From Pseudomonas sp. 7SR1 (GTDB taxonomy: Bacteria > Pseudomonadota > Gammaproteobacteria > Pseudomonadales > Pseudomonadaceae): 64,000 nucleotides of DNA. Both the position numbers and the translations under genes were made by a program. The stretch covers positions 2,388,501 through 2,452,500 of the forward strand of contig NZ_LT707064.1 in NCBI RefSeq assembly GCF_900156465.1. The letters run 5' to 3'. This document shows, piece by piece, positions 62,370-64,000 of this stretch (the stretch's first letter is position 1; each line of letters starts with the position of its first letter). The notes under the pieces were generated by a model, which made no database searches, had not been told where the DNA came from, and saw only the letters and a program-made list of their open reading frames with translations.

Positions 62370-63737
62370 ATGGCCAAGGCAAAGCGCATGTATGGCTGCA
62401 CCGAGTGCGGCGCGACCTTTCCCAAATGGGCCGGCCAATGCAGTGAATGCGGTGCCTGGAATACCCTGACCGAAACCATGGTGGAAAGCGGCGGTGCCGC
62501 GGCGCCCACAGGGCGTACGGGCTGGGCTGGCCAGCAGGCGCAGATCAAGACCCTGGCCGAAGTCAGTGTCGAGGAAATCCCGCGCTTTTCCACGGCGTCC
62601 GGTGAGCTGGACCGCGTATTGGGAGGCGGACTGGTGGACGGTTCCGTGGTGTTGATCGGCGGGGACCCCGGCATCGGTAAATCCACGATCCTGCTGCAAA
62701 CCCTGTGCAACCTCGCCACCCGCATGCCTGCGTTGTATGTCACCGGCGAGGAATCCCAGCAACAGGTCGCCATGCGGGCCCGACGCCTGGGCCTGCCTCA
62801 GGATCAATTGCGGGTCATGACCGAGACCTGCATCGAAACCATCATCGCCACGGCTCGCCTGGAAAAGCCCAAGGTGATGGTGATCGACTCGATCCAGACG
62901 ATCTTCACCGAACAATTGCAATCGGCACCGGGGGGCGTGTCCCAGGTGCGGGAAAGCGCGGCGCTGCTGGTGCGTTACGCCAAGCAGAGCGGTACGGCGA
63001 TTTTCCTCGTGGGCCATGTCACCAAGGAGGGCGCGCTGGCGGGGCCGCGCGTGCTGGAGCATATGGTGGATACGGTGTTGTACTTCGAGGGTGAGTCCGA
63101 TGGGCGGCTGCGTTTGTTGCGGGCGGTGAAGAACCGCTTCGGCGCCGTCAACGAGCTGGGTGTGTTCGGCATGACCGACAGGGGGCTGAAAGAAGTCTCC
63201 AACCCTTCGGCGATCTTTCTGACGCGCGCCCAAGAGGAAGTGCCGGGCAGCGTGGTCATGGCGACCTGGGAAGGCACCCGCCCGATGCTGGTGGAAGTGC
63301 AGGCGTTGGTGGATGACAGCCATCTGGCGAACCCACGCCGGGTCACCCTGGGCCTGGATCAGAACCGGCTTGCCATGTTGCTGGCTGTCCTGCATCGCCA
63401 CGGAGGTATTCCTACCCATGACCAGGATGTTTTCCTCAACGTGGTGGGCGGCGTCAAAGTGCTGGAAACCGCTTCCGACCTGGCCTTGATGGCGGCGGTG
63501 ATGTCCAGCCTGCGCAATCGACCGCTGCCCCACGACCTGCTGGTGTTCGGTGAAGTGGGGCTGTCAGGTGAGGTTCGGCCGGTGCCCAGTGGGCAGGAGC
63601 GGCTCAAGGAAGCGGCCAAGCACGGTTTCAAGCGCGCCATCGTGCCCAAGGGCAATGCGCCCAAGGAAGCACCAGCGGGGTTGCAGATCATCGCGGTGAC
63701 ACGCCTGGAACAGGCGCTGGATGCGTTGTTCGAGTAA
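62370..63737 (+). CDS. radA: DNA repair protein RadA
   Basis: A 455-residue RecA-like helicase that extends recombination intermediates. The N-terminal zinc finger is CTECGATFPKWAGQCSECG, Walker A is GGDPGIGKST, the RadA-specific KNRFG motif is present (VKNRFGAVNELGVFGM), and a Lon-protease-like C-terminal domain follows (GGVKVLETASDLAL, FGEVGLSGEVRPV). The start is ATG at 62370 (MAKAKRMYGCTECGA); sequence back to 62307 is outside the family. It follows ankB by 59 bp. Confidence 0.95.
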   Translation: MAKAKRMYGCTECGATFPKWAGQCSECGAWNTLTETMVESGGAAAPTGRTGWAGQQAQIKTLAEVSVEEIPRFSTASGELDRVLGGGLVDGSVVLIGGDPGIGKSTILLQTLCNLATRMPALYVTGEESQQQVAMRARRLGLPQDQLRVMTETCIETIIATARLEKPKVMVIDSIQTIFTEQLQSAPGGVSQVRESAALLVRYAKQSGTAIFLVGHVTKEGALAGPRVLEHMVDTVLYFEGESDGRLRLLRAVKNRFGAVNELGVFGMTDRGLKEVSNPSAIFLTRAQEEVPGSVVMATWEGTRPMLVEVQALVDDSHLANPRRVTLGLDQNRLAMLLAVLHRHGGIPTHDQDVFLNVVGGVKVLETASDLALMAAVMSSLRNRPLPHDLLVFGEVGLSGEVRPVPSGQERLKEAAKHGFKRAIVPKGNAPKEAPAGLQIIAVTRLEQALDALFE

Positions 63738-63817
63738 CCCGGGAGGCTTTGCAAGGCCCTTTGTGAAGAGTGGGCTTGTCTGTGCTGAGGGGACTGTGTG
63801 TGGTAAGGGGAGTTATC

Positions 63818-63950
63818 TGTGGCGAGGGGATTTATCCCCGCTGGGCTGCGAAGCAGCTCCCGAATAAGCGACGCCAATCGACCTGAAACACCGGGTTGTC
63901 AGGTTTTAGGGCCGCTGCGCAGCCCAACGGGGATAAATCCCCTCGCCACA
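63818..63950. repeat. GGCGAGGGG-family palindrome, full length
   Basis: TGTGGCGAGGGGATTTATCC plus CCGCTGGGCTGCG pairs with CGCAGCCCAACGGGG plus ATAAATCCCCTCGCCACA. The arms are about 37 bp and the centre about 50 bp. This is the best copy of the family, between radA and the convergent PilZ gene. Degenerate arm fragments precede it. Confidence 0.8.
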
Positions 63951-63966
63951 AGGGATCGGCGCTGAT

Positions 63967-64000
63967 TCAGATATGGATCAGCGCCCCCAGTTCCCGCTCC
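63967..64000 (-). CDS. PilZ domain protein, last codons only
   Basis: The minus strand ends a frame with ERELGALIHI and a TGA at 63969-63967. This resembles the C-terminus of the c-di-GMP-binding PilZ protein PA4608 (LLERELALL), which adjoins radA in P. aeruginosa (from memory). Only 11 codons are visible, so the call rests on synteny as much as sequence. Confidence 0.55.
   Translation of the reverse strand, partial: ERELGALIHI

Overview
The window is chromosomal DNA of a Pseudomonas from the P. fluorescens complex. The evidence is high GC, strong GC-biased codon use, gene order matching P. aeruginosa blocks, and many intergenic palindromic repeats of the kind common in this group. Almost all of it is ordinary, intact coding sequence. 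I see no prophage, CRISPR array, rRNA or tRNA gene. About 59 protein genes are called, two of them cut by the window edges.

Layout. (1) 1-16.1 kb: lnt-corC-ybeY-ybeZ-miaB on the minus strand; a DUF1820 gene; a Sel1-repeat protein; hemL-thiE-thiD; the sensor kinase gene ladS; an AidB-like acyl-CoA dehydrogenase; amn; rluE; and a DUF2788 gene. From memory this is the P. aeruginosa PA3984-PA3970 order. (2) 16.4-34.2 kb: an Lrp regulator, a candidate structured sRNA, a DUF6515 protein, fieF, a lipoprotein, hrpB, an EEP-family enzyme, a YciC-like protein, DUF2076, a NYN protein, a DEDDh exonuclease, a second Lrp gene, an EamA transporter, rhlE, a flavoprotein, a histone-deacetylase-like hydrolase, GNAT, tesB and a HAD phosphatase. 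(3) 34.2-43.9 kb: an alpha/beta hydrolase and YpfJ-type peptidase, an IclR regulator with a DMT transporter, then a quinate/shikimate catabolic cluster (MFS transporter, quiC, TetR regulator, an NAD-type shikimate/quinate dehydrogenase, aroQ). (4) 44-53.1 kb: trmA, a purine permease, a DUF4879 protein, a DJ-1 homologue without its nucleophilic cysteine, a three-subunit PaoABC-like molybdenum aldehyde oxidase and an MFS exporter. (5) 53.2-64 kb: cioAB plus a small DUF2474 gene under a perfect ANR box, rlmG, a LuxR-type regulator without a LuxI partner in AT-rich DNA, fprB, mscL, katB-ankB behind an OxyR-like site, radA, and the last codons of a PilZ gene.

How the parts work together. The quinate/shikimate cluster converts dehydroquinate and shikimate to dehydroshikimate and then protocatechuate. 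Its two catabolic promoters (quiC/MFS and aroQ-aroE) carry the same pair of motifs in the same order: a 15-bp PcaR/IclR-like dyad followed by a TAAC-N5-RGTA motif. This suggests joint control by the beta-ketoadipate pathway regulator and the local TetR protein. The right end groups respiration and oxidative-stress genes.

The most notable non-genic features are two transposon-like inverted-repeat elements, one nested inside another repeat upstream of ladS and one a 157-bp foldback ending 4 bp before hrpB. There are also two families of intergenic palindromes and a structured, terminator-ended RNA candidate near 17.0-17.2 kb.
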